A DNA stretch of 64,000 nt from Flavitalea plasmicola (GCF_030546645.1 NZ_JAUOTO010000006.1:744001-808000); one strand, 5' to 3'; positions 1 through 8,054 are shown, counted from the stretch's first letter. Numbers and translations: made by a program. Notes: generated from the sequence alone by a model not told the origin.

Positions 1-1
1 T

Positions 2-322
2 GAAGAAAGATTCGAGGACGCCTTGAAAGTGGCAGGCAAAAAGCATGATGTCATAGGCATTAAAGTGTATGACAAAATGGACATGGAATTGCCGGCCATC
101 GGTCTCATCGAGGCGGAAGACGCGGAGACGGGTGGCCGATACTGGGTGGATACGGACGATTACCTGGTGCGGACGAACTATCAGCAACATTTCTTCAATC
201 AGACGGAGCAGTGCAAAAGTTTTTTCCAGAAGGCCGGTTGCGACCTCCTGCACTTGCGTACGGACGAAGATTACGTCAAAATATTACAACGCTTTTTTGT
301 CGGACGCAACAGGCCGGCTTAG
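2..322 (+). CDS. DUF58 domain protein, C-terminal fragment
   Basis: Open reading frame that enters from the left edge of the window, so the N-terminus and start are missing. The visible 106 residues (reading VIGIKVYDKMDMELP, then GRYWVDTDDY, then LLHLRTDEDYVKILQRFF) have the look of the C-terminal end of DUF58 proteins, which resemble von Willebrand A folds and usually sit between a MoxR ATPase and BatA-type proteins. The stop is 3 bp before the next gene, whose BatD-like and VWA neighbours support the assignment. The role in the Bat (aerotolerance/envelope stress) module is family knowledge and poorly defined biochemically. Confidence 0.8.
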   Translation, partial: EERFEDALKVAGKKHDVIGIKVYDKMDMELPAIGLIEAEDAETGGRYWVDTDDYLVRTNYQQHFFNQTEQCKSFFQKAGCDLLHLRTDEDYVKILQRFFVGRNRPA

Positions 323-325
323 TAC

Positions 326-1291
326 ATGAAAAGATTAATAGTATATATAGCCTGCCCCTTTGCGTTATTGCTGTTGTCCCGGACACTTTCCGCACAGCCG
401 GCTCCTCTTGTCAAGGTAAAGGTCTCCGTCGACTCTCAAAAAATTGTCATCGGACAACCCTTGCAGCTGATGGTGGAGGCCTTCGTTCAAGGCAACGCTC
501 CGCTGACCTGGCCCGCCATCGACAGCTTACCTCATTTTGAGTGGCTGGAAAAAGGGCAGCTGGATTCTGTCGTGAAGCCCGACGAGCGATATTACCGCCA
601 AAGGTTCGTCATCACCAGCTTTGACTCCGGGGCCTGGGCCATTCCCCGCCTCCCCTTTACTTCGGGACATAAGAAGTATTTCTCCGACTCGATACGAATC
701 GCAGTCAACTATTCCAGGTTTGATCCCAGCAAAGACTTTCACGACATCAAGGATATCATCGATATTCCCAATCCCTATGCAAAATGGATCCCCTGGGGAG
801 TGGCAGCTGTCACCCTGATCGCTTTGGCGCTGGTGGTCTGGCTGGTGCTGAAAAAGAAATTAATACAGCGGGCGGCAGCGGCAGCATCCGCGCCTCGCCT
901 CTCTCCCTATGAGGACGCCATCCGTCAGCTGGAAGAGCTGCATAAGCAGGGCGCAGGTGGAGATGGGCAAATAAAGATCTACTACACCCGGCTGAACGAT
1001 ATCCTGCGACTGTTCATACTCCGCAAGCTGGGAATTGCAAGCCTGGCGGAAACCAATGAGGAGCTGATCGGGCAGATACGAAGGCTGCCCCTAACCCGTA
1101 AGCAATTTGATGAATTGGCGGAAACGTTGCGAATGGCCGATTTCGTGAAGTTTGCCAAATATCAACCGGCAACGGCCGACAACGAACATAATTACCAGGT
1201 CATCCGCCAGTCAGTGGAGCACCTGAATGCGATAGGCCAGGAAGAAGAAAAGGACGAGATAGAAAAAAAACAAAATAAACCAACGACCTAG
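326..1291 (+). CDS. BatD/DUF4381-like membrane protein
   Basis: A 321-residue protein with an N-terminal signal sequence (about residues 1-23, ending LSAQ), a periplasmic Ig-like beta-rich part (about 28-130, KVSVDSQKIVIGQPLQLMV being typical of BatD N-terminal domains), one membrane helix at about 154-176 and a charged cytoplasmic tail of about 145 residues. It lies between the DUF58 and VWA genes, where Bacteroidota Bat operons carry a BatD or DUF4381-type partner. The stop TAG overlaps the following GTG start by one base, so translation is probably coupled. It likely works with the VWA protein at the inner membrane; the molecular function is unknown. Confidence 0.7.
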   Translation: MKRLIVYIACPFALLLLSRTLSAQPAPLVKVKVSVDSQKIVIGQPLQLMVEAFVQGNAPLTWPAIDSLPHFEWLEKGQLDSVVKPDERYYRQRFVITSFDSGAWAIPRLPFTSGHKKYFSDSIRIAVNYSRFDPSKDFHDIKDIIDIPNPYAKWIPWGVAAVTLIALALVVWLVLKKKLIQRAAAAASAPRLSPYEDAIRQLEELHKQGAGGDGQIKIYYTRLNDILRLFILRKLGIASLAETNEELIGQIRRLPLTRKQFDELAETLRMADFVKFAKYQPATADNEHNYQVIRQSVEHLNAIGQEEEKDEIEKKQNKPTT

Positions 1292-2295
1292 TGCTGTACG
1301 ATTGGTACGAAAATATTCACTTCAGCCAGCCGGCGTTCTTCGGGCTCTTTGCCCTTGTGCCGGTGTTGATCTATTGGGAGCTGCGTAAGAGCGGCCAGGC
1401 ACAGGGCACTGTGCTGGTGTCATCTACACGTCCTTTCGCCGGACAGCGTTCCTGGAAGAACCTGCTGCGACCCGTACCCTTTATCTTTCGGATACTGGCC
1501 TTTTGCTGCCTGATCATCGCCCTGGCGCGCCCCCAGACCCGTAATGATGAACAAATGGTCACCGGAGAAGGCATCGACATCGTGCTTTGCCTTGACATCA
1601 GCGGTAGCATGCTGGCCCAGGATTTTACCCCCAATCGAATGGAAGCTGCCAAGAACGTGGCCGGCGACTTCATTGATCACAGGCCCACTGATCGCATTGG
1701 CCTTGTCATCTTTTCCGGAGAAAGCTTTACCATGTGTCCATTGACCACGGACCGCGCTGTCCTGAAGACACAGCTGGCCAGTGTGCAGAGCGGCCTGCTG
1801 GAAGATGGTACGGCCATCGGCTCGGGCCTCGCCACAGGAGTAGACCGCCTTCGCAATTCGCCCTCAAAAAGTAAAGTGATCATCCTGCTGACAGACGGAG
1901 AGAACAACGGCGGGCTTATCGACCCCAATACAGCCAAAGAGATCGCGAAATCCATCGGCGTACGTGTATACACGGTGGGTATGGGCACCGAAGGCTTTGC
2001 CCCCGTGCCGATCCAGACTCCCCAGGGCGTCCGTATGTCAAGGGAAAAGGTCAACATCGACGAGAAGTTGCTGACACAGATCGCAAAAGAAACGGGCGGA
2101 CAATATTACCGGGCCAAGGATAACGAAAGTCTGAAAAGTATCTATGCAGAGATCGATCGGCTGGAGAAGTCCAGGATCGAGGTGACAGCCCTTCGTCGCT
2201 ACACAGAACAGTTCTTTCCTTTCGCACTGGCCGCCGCAGTCTTGCTCATGCTTGAGCTTTTGCTGCGCTGGACGATCTTAAAAAAGTTCCCATGA
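1291..2295 (+). CDS. batA: VWA domain protein, BatA type
   Basis: A 334-residue inner-membrane protein. Two hydrophobic segments lie near the N-terminus (about 12-28 and 62-80) and one at the C-terminus (about 310-328), flanking a von Willebrand A domain. The metal-binding MIDAS is intact: D102-I-S-G-S106 and, further on, LTDGENN. This matches BatA in length and topology. The start is GTG at 1291, overlapping the upstream stop. No second VWA gene (batB) and no TPR gene (batC) follow; instead the gene overlaps rsgA by the four bases ATGA, so the Bat module here is a shortened version. Symbol assigned by architecture and context. Confidence 0.8.
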   Translation: MLYDWYENIHFSQPAFFGLFALVPVLIYWELRKSGQAQGTVLVSSTRPFAGQRSWKNLLRPVPFIFRILAFCCLIIALARPQTRNDEQMVTGEGIDIVLCLDISGSMLAQDFTPNRMEAAKNVAGDFIDHRPTDRIGLVIFSGESFTMCPLTTDRAVLKTQLASVQSGLLEDGTAIGSGLATGVDRLRNSPSKSKVIILLTDGENNGGLIDPNTAKEIAKSIGVRVYTVGMGTEGFAPVPIQTPQGVRMSREKVNIDEKLLTQIAKETGGQYYRAKDNESLKSIYAEIDRLEKSRIEVTALRRYTEQFFPFALAAAVLLMLELLLRWTILKKFP

Positions 2296-3215
2296 CGGCG
2301 ACTGTGTATAGGTCAACAGGCAGCTGGTACGTGGTGAAAACCCCGGAAGGTGAAGTGTGGAATGCCCGGTTGAAAGGTGTCATGAAACTGGATGGGATCA
2401 CTTCCACCAATCCTATTGCCGTAGGGGACATCGTGGAGATGGAAGAGGAAGACGCACTGGAGAACACGGCTATTATCACGAAAATACACGATCGCAGAAA
2501 TTATATCAACCGGCAATCGCCTTCCCACCGTATGCAGCATCATATTGTGGCTGCCAATCTCGACCAGTCGCTGTTGCTGGTAACGCTGAAAGAGCCCCGC
2601 ACTTCCCAAGGGTTCATCGACAGATGGCTGGTGACTTGCGAAGCTTATCATATTCCCGCCATCCTCATCTTCAACAAGGCGGACCTTTATAAAAAGAAAG
2701 AGACGGAAAAGTTCGATGCCTGGAAAGAGATGTATGAGGACGTCGGTTATCGGGTCATCCGTATGAGCGTACAGACGGGAGAAGGCGTGCAGGAGGTGAA
2801 AGATTGCCTGCAGGGTAAGATCAGCCTGCTCAGCGGACATTCCGGTGTGGGGAAATCATCTTTCTTGAATGTCATCCTTCCGGACCTGCGGCTAAAGACG
2901 CAGGATGTCAGCGGGTGGAGCGGAAAGGGTATCCATACAACGACCTTTGCAGAGATGTTCGACCTTCCTTCAGGGAAGGTCATCGATACTCCTGGTATGA
3001 AAGAATTTGGACTGGTGGACATCAGCCGGGCGGAGCTGTCAGGTTACTTCCCCGAAATGCGGGCGCTGGCCGGGCAGTGTCAGTTCAACGACTGCCTGCA
3101 CGCCGAAGAGCCAGGCTGTGTCGTGAAGGAGGCGGTACGAGAAGGGGACATCACTGAAGACCGCTATGTCAGCTATCGCACTATTCTCGATTCCATCGAC
3201 GACAAAAATTACTGA
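2292..3215 (+). CDS. rsgA: Ribosome small subunit-dependent GTPase RsgA
   Basis: A 307-residue circularly permuted GTPase that acts in late 30S subunit maturation. Visible parts in order are an N-terminal OB-fold (about 1-65), the G4 motif NKAD (128-131), the P-loop GHSGVGKSS (182-190), the G3 motif DTPG (232-235) and the C-terminal zinc knuckle with C263, C268, H270 and C276. The G4-G1-G3 order is the permuted order diagnostic of the RsgA/YjeQ family. Length is normal (about 300). The ATG overlaps the stop of the VWA gene (ATGA), so it is translated with the Bat genes, an unusual partner. Confidence is high because every motif is present. Confidence 0.96.
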   Translation: MTATVYRSTGSWYVVKTPEGEVWNARLKGVMKLDGITSTNPIAVGDIVEMEEEDALENTAIITKIHDRRNYINRQSPSHRMQHHIVAANLDQSLLLVTLKEPRTSQGFIDRWLVTCEAYHIPAILIFNKADLYKKKETEKFDAWKEMYEDVGYRVIRMSVQTGEGVQEVKDCLQGKISLLSGHSGVGKSSFLNVILPDLRLKTQDVSGWSGKGIHTTTFAEMFDLPSGKVIDTPGMKEFGLVDISRAELSGYFPEMRALAGQCQFNDCLHAEEPGCVVKEAVREGDITEDRYVSYRTILDSIDDKNY

Positions 3216-3220
3216 ACCTC

Positions 3221-4375
3221 CTATCCCGATACCGCACCGGCCGTCGAGCTTTCGTGTTTTTCAGGATCGACTCCTCCTTCCTCCCTGATCTCTTCCTTCA
3301 GCGGCTCAGGCTCTTTTTCATCCCTTTCATCACCCAGCAGCATACCCCAGGCCTTCAGCGGTTCGATACGGTCGAATACTATTTTCGCCATGGCGATCAC
3401 CGGTATGGCAAGGAACGTGCCGGTGATCCCCCAAACATTCTCACCGACGATAACACCCAGGACAGTGATAAGGGCATTGATCCTCACTTTGGAGCCTACG
3501 ATCACAGGCAGCAGGACATTCGCATCGATCAGGTGGATACCGAATACGACGCCGGCGACAATGAGCACCTTAGCCGCGCCCGCTGTGGCAAAAGTGACCA
3601 GGGCGCTGAGGATCATGGCAGTTATGATCCCGATGTAAGGGATGATGTTAAATAGTCCGGTGATCAGCCCGAGTAGGATGGCGTATTTCACCCCAAGTAT
3701 CCATAAGGCCAGACAGGTAGCGCCTGCTACGATGATCATTTCCAGCACCAACCCCAGGATATATTGACGGATGCGGGACTGTATGTGTGCGATGATATCA
3801 TACACCGTCACGGAATTCTCTTCCTTGAAAACCGAGACGAGAAAGCGCACGATAAGACGGCGGTAGTACAAAAGAAAAAAGGTGTCGAACATGATAAAGA
3901 CCATGAAAAGCACGAAGGACGAGAGAGAAAGGACCGCATCGCCCAATACGGAAGAGCCCGTGGCCAGCAGCTTGGAAGTGGCATTGTCAAGGTAAGTATT
4001 CTGCTGCTTGATACGGATATGGAATTTTAGAGAGATCCAACGCTGGAGATCGCCGAGAGATGTCAGCACCTGTTGCTTGAACAAAGGCCAATCGTCCGCC
4101 AACGTGCTGATCTGGGCGCCGACCAGGAAAAGTATAAAGGCAAGCGTGCACACTAGCAGCAGGACAGAGACGATGGAAGCCAGGCTGCGGGGCAAACGCA
4201 GCTTTTTCTCCAGGAGGTTTGCCAGGGGCAGCAGCAGGACGGCGAAAAGCAGCCCGAATACCAGCGGCGCAAGAATGGACTTGCCCAGGATGGCGATGTA
4301 GAAAAGAGCGATCAGGCTGACCAGTACCATAGCCAGCTTGGTATAGAAAGGCGCAGAGGGTTTTGTGTAGGCCAT
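3221..4375 (-). CDS. AI-2E family transporter (YdiK/TqsA-like permease)
   Basis: A 384-residue polytopic membrane protein with about eight predicted helices: two pairs near residues 12-50, a helix at about 65-85, a long soluble loop (about 85-150), then helices from 150 onward including the glycine-rich GLITGLFNIIPYIGIITAMI segment typical of the AI-2E transporter family (PF01594). The tail after about 350 is charged and soluble. The family name comes from TqsA, but substrates vary and nothing here identifies this one. It is convergent with rsgA, with only 5 bp between stops, and is a single gene on its own strand. The start ATG at 4375 is preceded by a strong hairpin that insulates it from the next gene. 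Confidence 0.9.
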   Translation of the reverse strand: MAYTKPSAPFYTKLAMVLVSLIALFYIAILGKSILAPLVFGLLFAVLLLPLANLLEKKLRLPRSLASIVSVLLLVCTLAFILFLVGAQISTLADDWPLFKQQVLTSLGDLQRWISLKFHIRIKQQNTYLDNATSKLLATGSSVLGDAVLSLSSFVLFMVFIMFDTFFLLYYRRLIVRFLVSVFKEENSVTVYDIIAHIQSRIRQYILGLVLEMIIVAGATCLALWILGVKYAILLGLITGLFNIIPYIGIITAMILSALVTFATAGAAKVLIVAGVVFGIHLIDANVLLPVIVGSKVRINALITVLGVIVGENVWGITGTFLAIPVIAMAKIVFDRIEPLKAWGMLLGDERDEKEPEPLKEEIREEGGVDPEKHESSTAGAVSG

Positions 4376-4396
4376 GATGCAATATAAGAAAAAATG

Positions 4397-4424
4397 GCGG
4401 CCGCCCTCGTGGGCGGCCGCTTTT
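4397..4424 (-). terminator. Rho-independent terminator, bidirectional looking
   Basis: Perfect 10-bp G+C stem (GCGGCCGCCC pairing with its complement at 4411-4420) around the 4-base loop TCGT. It has a T4 run on the + side and an AT/T-rich run on the minus-strand exit side (ATTTTTTCTT). It lies just after the stop of the minus-strand gene at 4485-4820 and just before the AI-2E permease, so it most likely ends the 4485-4820 transcript. Confidence 0.8.
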
Positions 4425-4484
4425 GCCGAAAGGCGAACAATCGTCAGCTTCAGAGCCCCGGATCATCCATGGACGATAGACCGG

Positions 4485-4820
4485 TTAAGACATATATCTT
4501 TTAGCAGTGTTGATCAGGAGTTTGCTTTCAAGGAATTTGGCCACTTCTACCACGGCGTCGTTATCCTTGCGGGGCGCCTCCCGGAACTTTCGTGGATAGA
4601 TAGAAATGCCCGTGTAAATATTATAGTGAAGGGTCAGGATATGTCCCTTGTAAAGGAAGTCCCACATAAGACTGTCGAATTCATCAGTTTTTTGGGTGAA
4701 TTTAATATCCAGGTCGTCGGAGAGGATATTAGCTACTTCGTAAAAACGTTTCAGACCGCAGTCGTCGTCTATGACGGCTTCTGTGCAACCGAAATCGGTG
4801 CGGAGAGTCAAGGGGCTCAT
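4485..4820 (-). CDS. Conserved-looking hypothetical protein, 111 aa
   Basis: A 111-residue soluble protein with no signal or membrane helix. It has an acidic N-terminal half (FGCTEAVIDDDCGLKRFYEV, DDLDIKFTQKTDEFDS) and alternating strand-like segments followed by a basic helix at the C-terminus (VVEVAKFLESKLLINTAKRYM), suggesting a small alpha/beta fold. I do not recognise a family. Coding is supported by a clean ATG, length, sensible amino-acid composition and a strong terminator directly after the stop. It stands alone between the AI-2E permease and a small lipoprotein gene. Confidence 0.65.
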   Translation of the reverse strand: MSPLTLRTDFGCTEAVIDDDCGLKRFYEVANILSDDLDIKFTQKTDEFDSLMWDFLYKGHILTLHYNIYTGISIYPRKFREAPRKDNDAVVEVAKFLESKLLINTAKRYMS

Positions 4821-4862
4821 AGCGTAGGGATTTAAATGTTTATAATAGAGTACAGATACTTA

Positions 4863-5099
4863 CTATGCTTTGAATTTAGACGCCTTCGGGACTTTCTCTC
4901 CACTCAGGATCCGCTCCGCACCCACATTTTTCCCGTTGCTTGGACAGCCGCTTTTTGGTCCGAAAAGATTGTGTACCAGTCCGCAGGAACTACCGAAGAA
5001 GAGCAATGCCGACAAGAGGATCAGAAGGGGAAAATTAGTTCTCTCCGGACTCCTGCTATATATGGATCTTGTGTCGTATATCGTCGGTTCTGTGTTCAT
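4863..5099 (-). CDS. Small putative lipoprotein, 78 aa
   Basis: A 78-residue protein with a hydrophobic segment at about 22-38 (NFPLLILLSALLFFGSSCG) ending in a lipobox-like SSC, which predicts a lipid-anchored peptide after cleavage. The mature part is short and holds the phrase KSGCPSNGKNVGAERIL; similar short cysteine-containing envelope peptides occur in Bacteroidota. The charged stretch before the hydrophobic segment is long for a lipoprotein signal, so a signal anchor is the alternative. It is separated by 42 bp from the downstream 111-aa gene and shares its strand, so the two may be co-transcribed. Function unknown. Confidence 0.55.
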   Translation of the reverse strand: MNTEPTIYDTRSIYSRSPERTNFPLLILLSALLFFGSSCGLVHNLFGPKSGCPSNGKNVGAERILSGEKVPKASKFKA

Positions 5100-5251
5100 G
5101 GGATCGGATTGGGTCTTTTCTTATTTATAAACGATTTAAACCTACAAATATTATTTTGAAAATGCAAGGGTAATCACTTGTAGCGATTGGAAACTAGTGG
5201 TTTCTGGTTAGTTCTAAGGGTATTTTGTCTTTTGCCGCAGATACTAATCAA

Positions 5252-5791
5252 TTACTGAGCAGGCGGCGCCGCATTGGAGTCCTTGAACCAGCTGGCATAA
5301 AGCGTATAATGTTCTGCAATGCGGTCGATCTGGCCCTTGATCAGGTCTACAGGTATGTCCTTGATCTTTCTGGCGGGAATACCTCCATAGATCGTACCGC
5401 TTTCGATCTTGGTGCCTTCCAGGACAACGGCGCCCGCTGCAATGATCGTGTTGCTGCCGATCTCGGCATTGTCCATGATGATAGCGCCCATCCCTACAAG
5501 GACTTTATCGCATAGTTTACAGCCGTGTACAATGGCATTGTGACCGATTGAAACATTGTCTCCGATCACCGTTTTTGTTTTTTGATACGTGGCATGGATG
5601 ATCACGCCATCCTGGATATTAACTTTATTGCCGATGCGGATGCTATTGACATCGCCGCGAACGACCGCATTGAACCAGATGCTGGTGTCATCACCGATCT
5701 CCACATCTCCCACAACCGTGGCATTGGGGGCAACGAAGCAGTTCTTTCCAAATTTTGGGAATTTGCCTTCGACGGGAAGAATGGTAGCCAT
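5252..5791 (-). CDS. Gamma carbonic anhydrase family protein (left-handed beta helix)
   Basis: A 179-residue protein built of hexapeptide repeats, for example ATVVGDVEIGDDTSIWFNAV and VVRGDVNSIRIGNKVNIQDG, forming a left-handed parallel beta helix as in YrdA/CaiE/gamma carbonic anhydrases. Histidines at positions compatible with metal binding are present (VIIHATY and SIGHNAIVHGC), three in the expected spacing, so the zinc or iron site may be intact. A C-terminal helix follows. Many members of this family have no measurable carbonic anhydrase activity, so the enzymatic call is tentative. It is divergent from the aminotransferase with 58 bp between starts, so their promoters overlap. Confidence 0.9.
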   Translation of the reverse strand: MATILPVEGKFPKFGKNCFVAPNATVVGDVEIGDDTSIWFNAVVRGDVNSIRIGNKVNIQDGVIIHATYQKTKTVIGDNVSIGHNAIVHGCKLCDKVLVGMGAIIMDNAEIGSNTIIAAGAVVLEGTKIESGTIYGGIPARKIKDIPVDLIKGQIDRIAEHYTLYASWFKDSNAAPPAQ

Positions 5792-5849
5792 GGCAATGCT
5801 TTTTGTTTATGCGAATATCCTAAGAATTCTTTTACGAACTTTGCCATTA

Positions 5850-7058
5850 ATGAGTTTTAATTCCAACAACAGCAAGGGCATGGATCTTCGGCAAATGTTC
5901 CTGCGACACGTAGCCCAGACCTCTCCCAGCCCCCTGGGCATCGAGATCGCCCGGGCAGAAGGCATCCACCTGTATGAGCCGTCCGGAAAAGCCTATATGG
6001 ACCTTATAGGGGGTATCAGCGTCTGCAACACAGGTCATCGACATCCGCGCGTAGTCCAGGCAATTAAAGACCAGGCCGACCGCTACCTGCATGTATTGGT
6101 GTATGGGGAGCTGATCCAGTCTCCGCAAGTCCGGTATGCAACTTTGCTGGCGGCCAATCTGCCAGCTTCGCTGAACAGCATCTATTTCACTAACTCCGGG
6201 GCAGAGGCTACGGAAGGGGCGATGAAGCTGGCCAAACGAGCGACAGGCCGTACGGAAATAGTAGCTTTCCGGCAGTCCTACCATGGCAGTACACAGGGAG
6301 CGCTAAGCGTTATGGGGGACGAATACTGGCGGAATGCTTATCGTCCGTTGCTGCCGGGCGTACGGCATGTCGAATATAATGTGATGGACAGTCTGGAATG
6401 GATCACGGATCGCACCGCTTGTGTGATCGCAGAGACCGTACAGGCCGAGCGGGGCGTGTACGCGCCGGCACGGGAGTGGATGAAGGCATTACGGCAGCGA
6501 TGCGAAGAGACAGGAGCTTTATTGGTACTGGACGAGATCCAGGCGGGATTCGGCAGGACAGGCAGGCTCTGGGGCTTCGATCATTATGACATTGTGCCCG
6601 ACATTCTGCTGTTGGGGAAGGCGCTGGGAGGCGGCATGCCCATGGGCGCGTTTATTGCCGATAGACAGTTGATGTGGACTTTGACTGGAGATCCCGTGCT
6701 GGGACATATCACGACTTTCGGCGGGCATCCCATCTCCTGCGCGGCGGGGCAGGCGTCCCTGGAAGTGTTGCTGGAAGAGAAATGGATCAGCGAGGTGGCG
6801 GCAAAGGAAGCTTTGTTCCGGCAGTTGTTGGTGCATCCTTCCATCCGGCAGCTGCGCAGTTGCGGATTGTTGATGGCCGTGGAATTCGACAGCTTTGAGA
6901 TAAACAAGCAGGTCATTGATAACTGCATTGAAAAGGGCTTGCTGACAGATTGGTACCTTTTCGCACCGCAGTGTATGCGCATAGCCCCACCTCTTCTAAT
7001 TACGGAGGAGGAGATCCGGCAGGCCTGTGAGATTATTTTGTCATCGCTCACTCATTAA
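5850..7058 (+). CDS. Class III PLP-dependent aminotransferase (acetylornithine/ornithine type)
   Basis: A PLP enzyme of 402 residues from the ATG at 5850, or 392 from the ATG at 5880. The frame stays open upstream to 5589 but that part runs through the divergent carbonic anhydrase gene on the other strand, so it is not coding. Motifs of fold type I class III aminotransferases are visible: FTNSGAEATEGAMKLA for phosphate and substrate binding, VLDEIQAGFGRTG with the PLP-nitrogen Asp, and LLLGKALGGG with the Schiff-base Lys at about residue 256. The length fits ArgD/RocD-like enzymes. The exact substrate cannot be read from sequence; there are no arginine-biosynthesis neighbours. Confidence 0.9.
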   Translation: MSFNSNNSKGMDLRQMFLRHVAQTSPSPLGIEIARAEGIHLYEPSGKAYMDLIGGISVCNTGHRHPRVVQAIKDQADRYLHVLVYGELIQSPQVRYATLLAANLPASLNSIYFTNSGAEATEGAMKLAKRATGRTEIVAFRQSYHGSTQGALSVMGDEYWRNAYRPLLPGVRHVEYNVMDSLEWITDRTACVIAETVQAERGVYAPAREWMKALRQRCEETGALLVLDEIQAGFGRTGRLWGFDHYDIVPDILLLGKALGGGMPMGAFIADRQLMWTLTGDPVLGHITTFGGHPISCAAGQASLEVLLEEKWISEVAAKEALFRQLLVHPSIRQLRSCGLLMAVEFDSFEINKQVIDNCIEKGLLTDWYLFAPQCMRIAPPLLITEEEIRQACEIILSSLTH

Positions 7059-7209
7059 CAAGGCGGGTTGGGTGTTTCTCATAGTAAACCTACTTATGAA
7101 GCTCCAACCAGGCGATGCGACCATTGCCCGGTTCTTTCAGGGTAAAAAGACCGTGGATGTGGCGGGACTGCCGGGGATCAGCCCTATAACTGTGCAGTCA
7201 CAGAAGACG

Positions 7210-7234
7210 AATGCCCTCTTGAATTGAGGGCATT
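7210..7234 (+). terminator. Candidate terminator between convergent genes
   Basis: A perfect 9-bp stem (AATGCCCTC and its complement) with loop TTGAATT. It lies 150 bp after the aminotransferase stop and 51 bp from the stop of the convergent XRE gene. The T run is short, so efficiency is uncertain. Confidence 0.5.
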
Positions 7235-7284
7235 TCGTAGCATTCATAAGTTTTGACCGGTGGTCTGGTGAGGGTCTGCGGCAT

Positions 7285-7533
7285 TTAGGCCAGGGCGAAC
7301 CAGGTGAATTCACCCACGAATAACTTGGAAGGGTGCGTTTCCAATCCTCGGGCCAGCTCGACGATGGTGGATAAGGAAACATTGAATCTCCCGTCTTCGA
7401 TCTTGGCGATCTTGCTGTTGTCGAGGTTGCAATTGGCGGCTACCTGTCTTAGGCTGAGTCGTTTTTTCTCCCGCAGCTCCTGGATAGTGGCCCCGAATCT
7501 TTTTTTAAGGATTTCTTTTTCTGCTGTTGTCAT
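7285..7533 (-). CDS. XRE-family helix-turn-helix regulator, 82 aa
   Basis: A compact Cro/CI-type DNA-binding protein. The five-helix HTH fills residues about 11-70: RFGATIQELREKKRLSLRQV, then the recognition region NCNLDNSKIAKIEDGRFNVS, then LSTIVELARGLETHPSKLF. There is no extra sensor domain. Length and composition are typical of small Bacteroidota XRE regulators. An inverted repeat begins 9 bp upstream of its start (7542-7560) and a related one precedes the next + strand gene, which suggests autoregulation and control of that neighbour (inference). Confidence 0.9.
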   Translation of the reverse strand: MTTAEKEILKKRFGATIQELREKKRLSLRQVAANCNLDNSKIAKIEDGRFNVSLSTIVELARGLETHPSKLFVGEFTWFALA

Positions 7534-7541
7534 GGATTGGT

Positions 7542-7560
7542 TTGGTTAATGGATAACCAA
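7542..7560. promoter_or_regulatory. Inverted repeat, candidate XRE operator
   Basis: A perfect 7-bp inverted repeat, TTGGTTA then five bases (ATGGA) then TAACCAA, placed 9-27 bp before the ATG of the XRE gene, where a repressor would block its transcription or translation. It includes the octamer ATGGATAA, which recurs in the inverted repeat at 8021-8040. Confidence 0.5.
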
Positions 7561-7674
7561 GATGAAAATTTTTCCCGATAGGCGTGCGGTTTAATTAGGC
7601 CACAATTTAACTCTTTTTTGCAAGAGCAATGCGGGAAAATATAAACATTGAAAAAAATTACAACTAACTGGGTA

Positions 7675-7704
7675 TTGACAGAAGGGGCCGGAAAAGTTAC
7701 TTTG
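7675..7704 (+). promoter_or_regulatory. Bacteroidota-type promoter candidate
   Basis: TTG at 7675-7677, 19 bases, then TTACTTTG at 7697-7704, one mismatch from the Bacteroidota -7 consensus TAnnTTTG with the expected spacing to the -33 TTG. No gene starts shortly downstream; instead a terminator follows within about 60 bp. Confidence 0.45.
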
Positions 7705-7744
7705 CCGGCCAGATATGGGTACGAACCAGATCAGTTTTTCTTAT

Positions 7745-7778
7745 GCCGGTCTTCAGGGATCGGCTTTTTCTTTTTTTA
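7745..7778 (+). terminator. Rho-independent terminator in an intergenic region
   Basis: A 7-bp stem (GCCGGTC with GATCGGC, one G-U pair), loop TTCAGG, followed by a T-rich run of 14 bases (TTTTTCTTTTTTTA). Its direction is +, yet the nearest upstream + strand gene ends at 7058 and already has its own hairpin. It therefore fits a short transcript starting near 7711. Confidence 0.6.
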
Positions 7779-8020
7779 AGACAGCATATCATCCAGATCG
7801 GTTGTGGGTTTCCGTGAGGCTGCTCCACCTATGCCATTCCACCACAGTTTACTTCGTCTTTATATAGCAATAAAATTGCTATCCGTTCATTTATAAAAAC
7901 TACCGCTTTGATTCATTTAATTTGTGGATAAATATCTTATTTTTAACCAACTTTCTCCCTAATCTGGTTTCTTTTTTATCTAATTTTATGCTGCAATTTA
8001 CCCGACAATCTCCTCCCGAT

Positions 8021-8040
8021 ATGGATAATTGAGTATCCAT
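8021..8040. promoter_or_regulatory. Inverted repeat upstream of the 94-aa gene
   Basis: ATGGATA, six bases, TATCCAT: a perfect 7-bp inverted repeat ending 14 bp before the ATG at 8055. It shares ATGGATAA with the repeat in front of the XRE gene, so the XRE protein may control both (inference). Confidence 0.45.
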
Positions 8041-8054
8041 TAAAATCAAATTCT

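Larger units (their letters stand above)
7561..8054. other. Long AT-rich intergenic region with a short promoter-terminator unit
   Basis: About 490 bp with no convincing protein gene. It holds the minus-strand promoter of the XRE gene, the promoter-like and terminator-like elements at 7675-7704 and 7745-7778, and the inverted repeat at 8021-8040. A 49-codon frame starts at ATG 7716 (begins MGTNQISFSYAG) but runs through the terminator hairpin and has no family resemblance, so I do not call it a gene. Confidence 0.5.

Noticed and set aside
5589-5849. N-terminal extension of the aminotransferase frame
   Set aside because: It runs opposite the gamma carbonic anhydrase gene, has no aminotransferase similarity, and good ATG starts exist at 5850 and 5880.
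7027-7227. 66-codon open frame after the aminotransferase
   Set aside because: It begins inside the previous gene in another frame, ends at a hairpin, and its composition looks random.
7716-7865. 49-codon frame in the XRE upstream region
   Set aside because: It passes through a terminator-like hairpin and resembles no family; more likely part of a non-coding unit.
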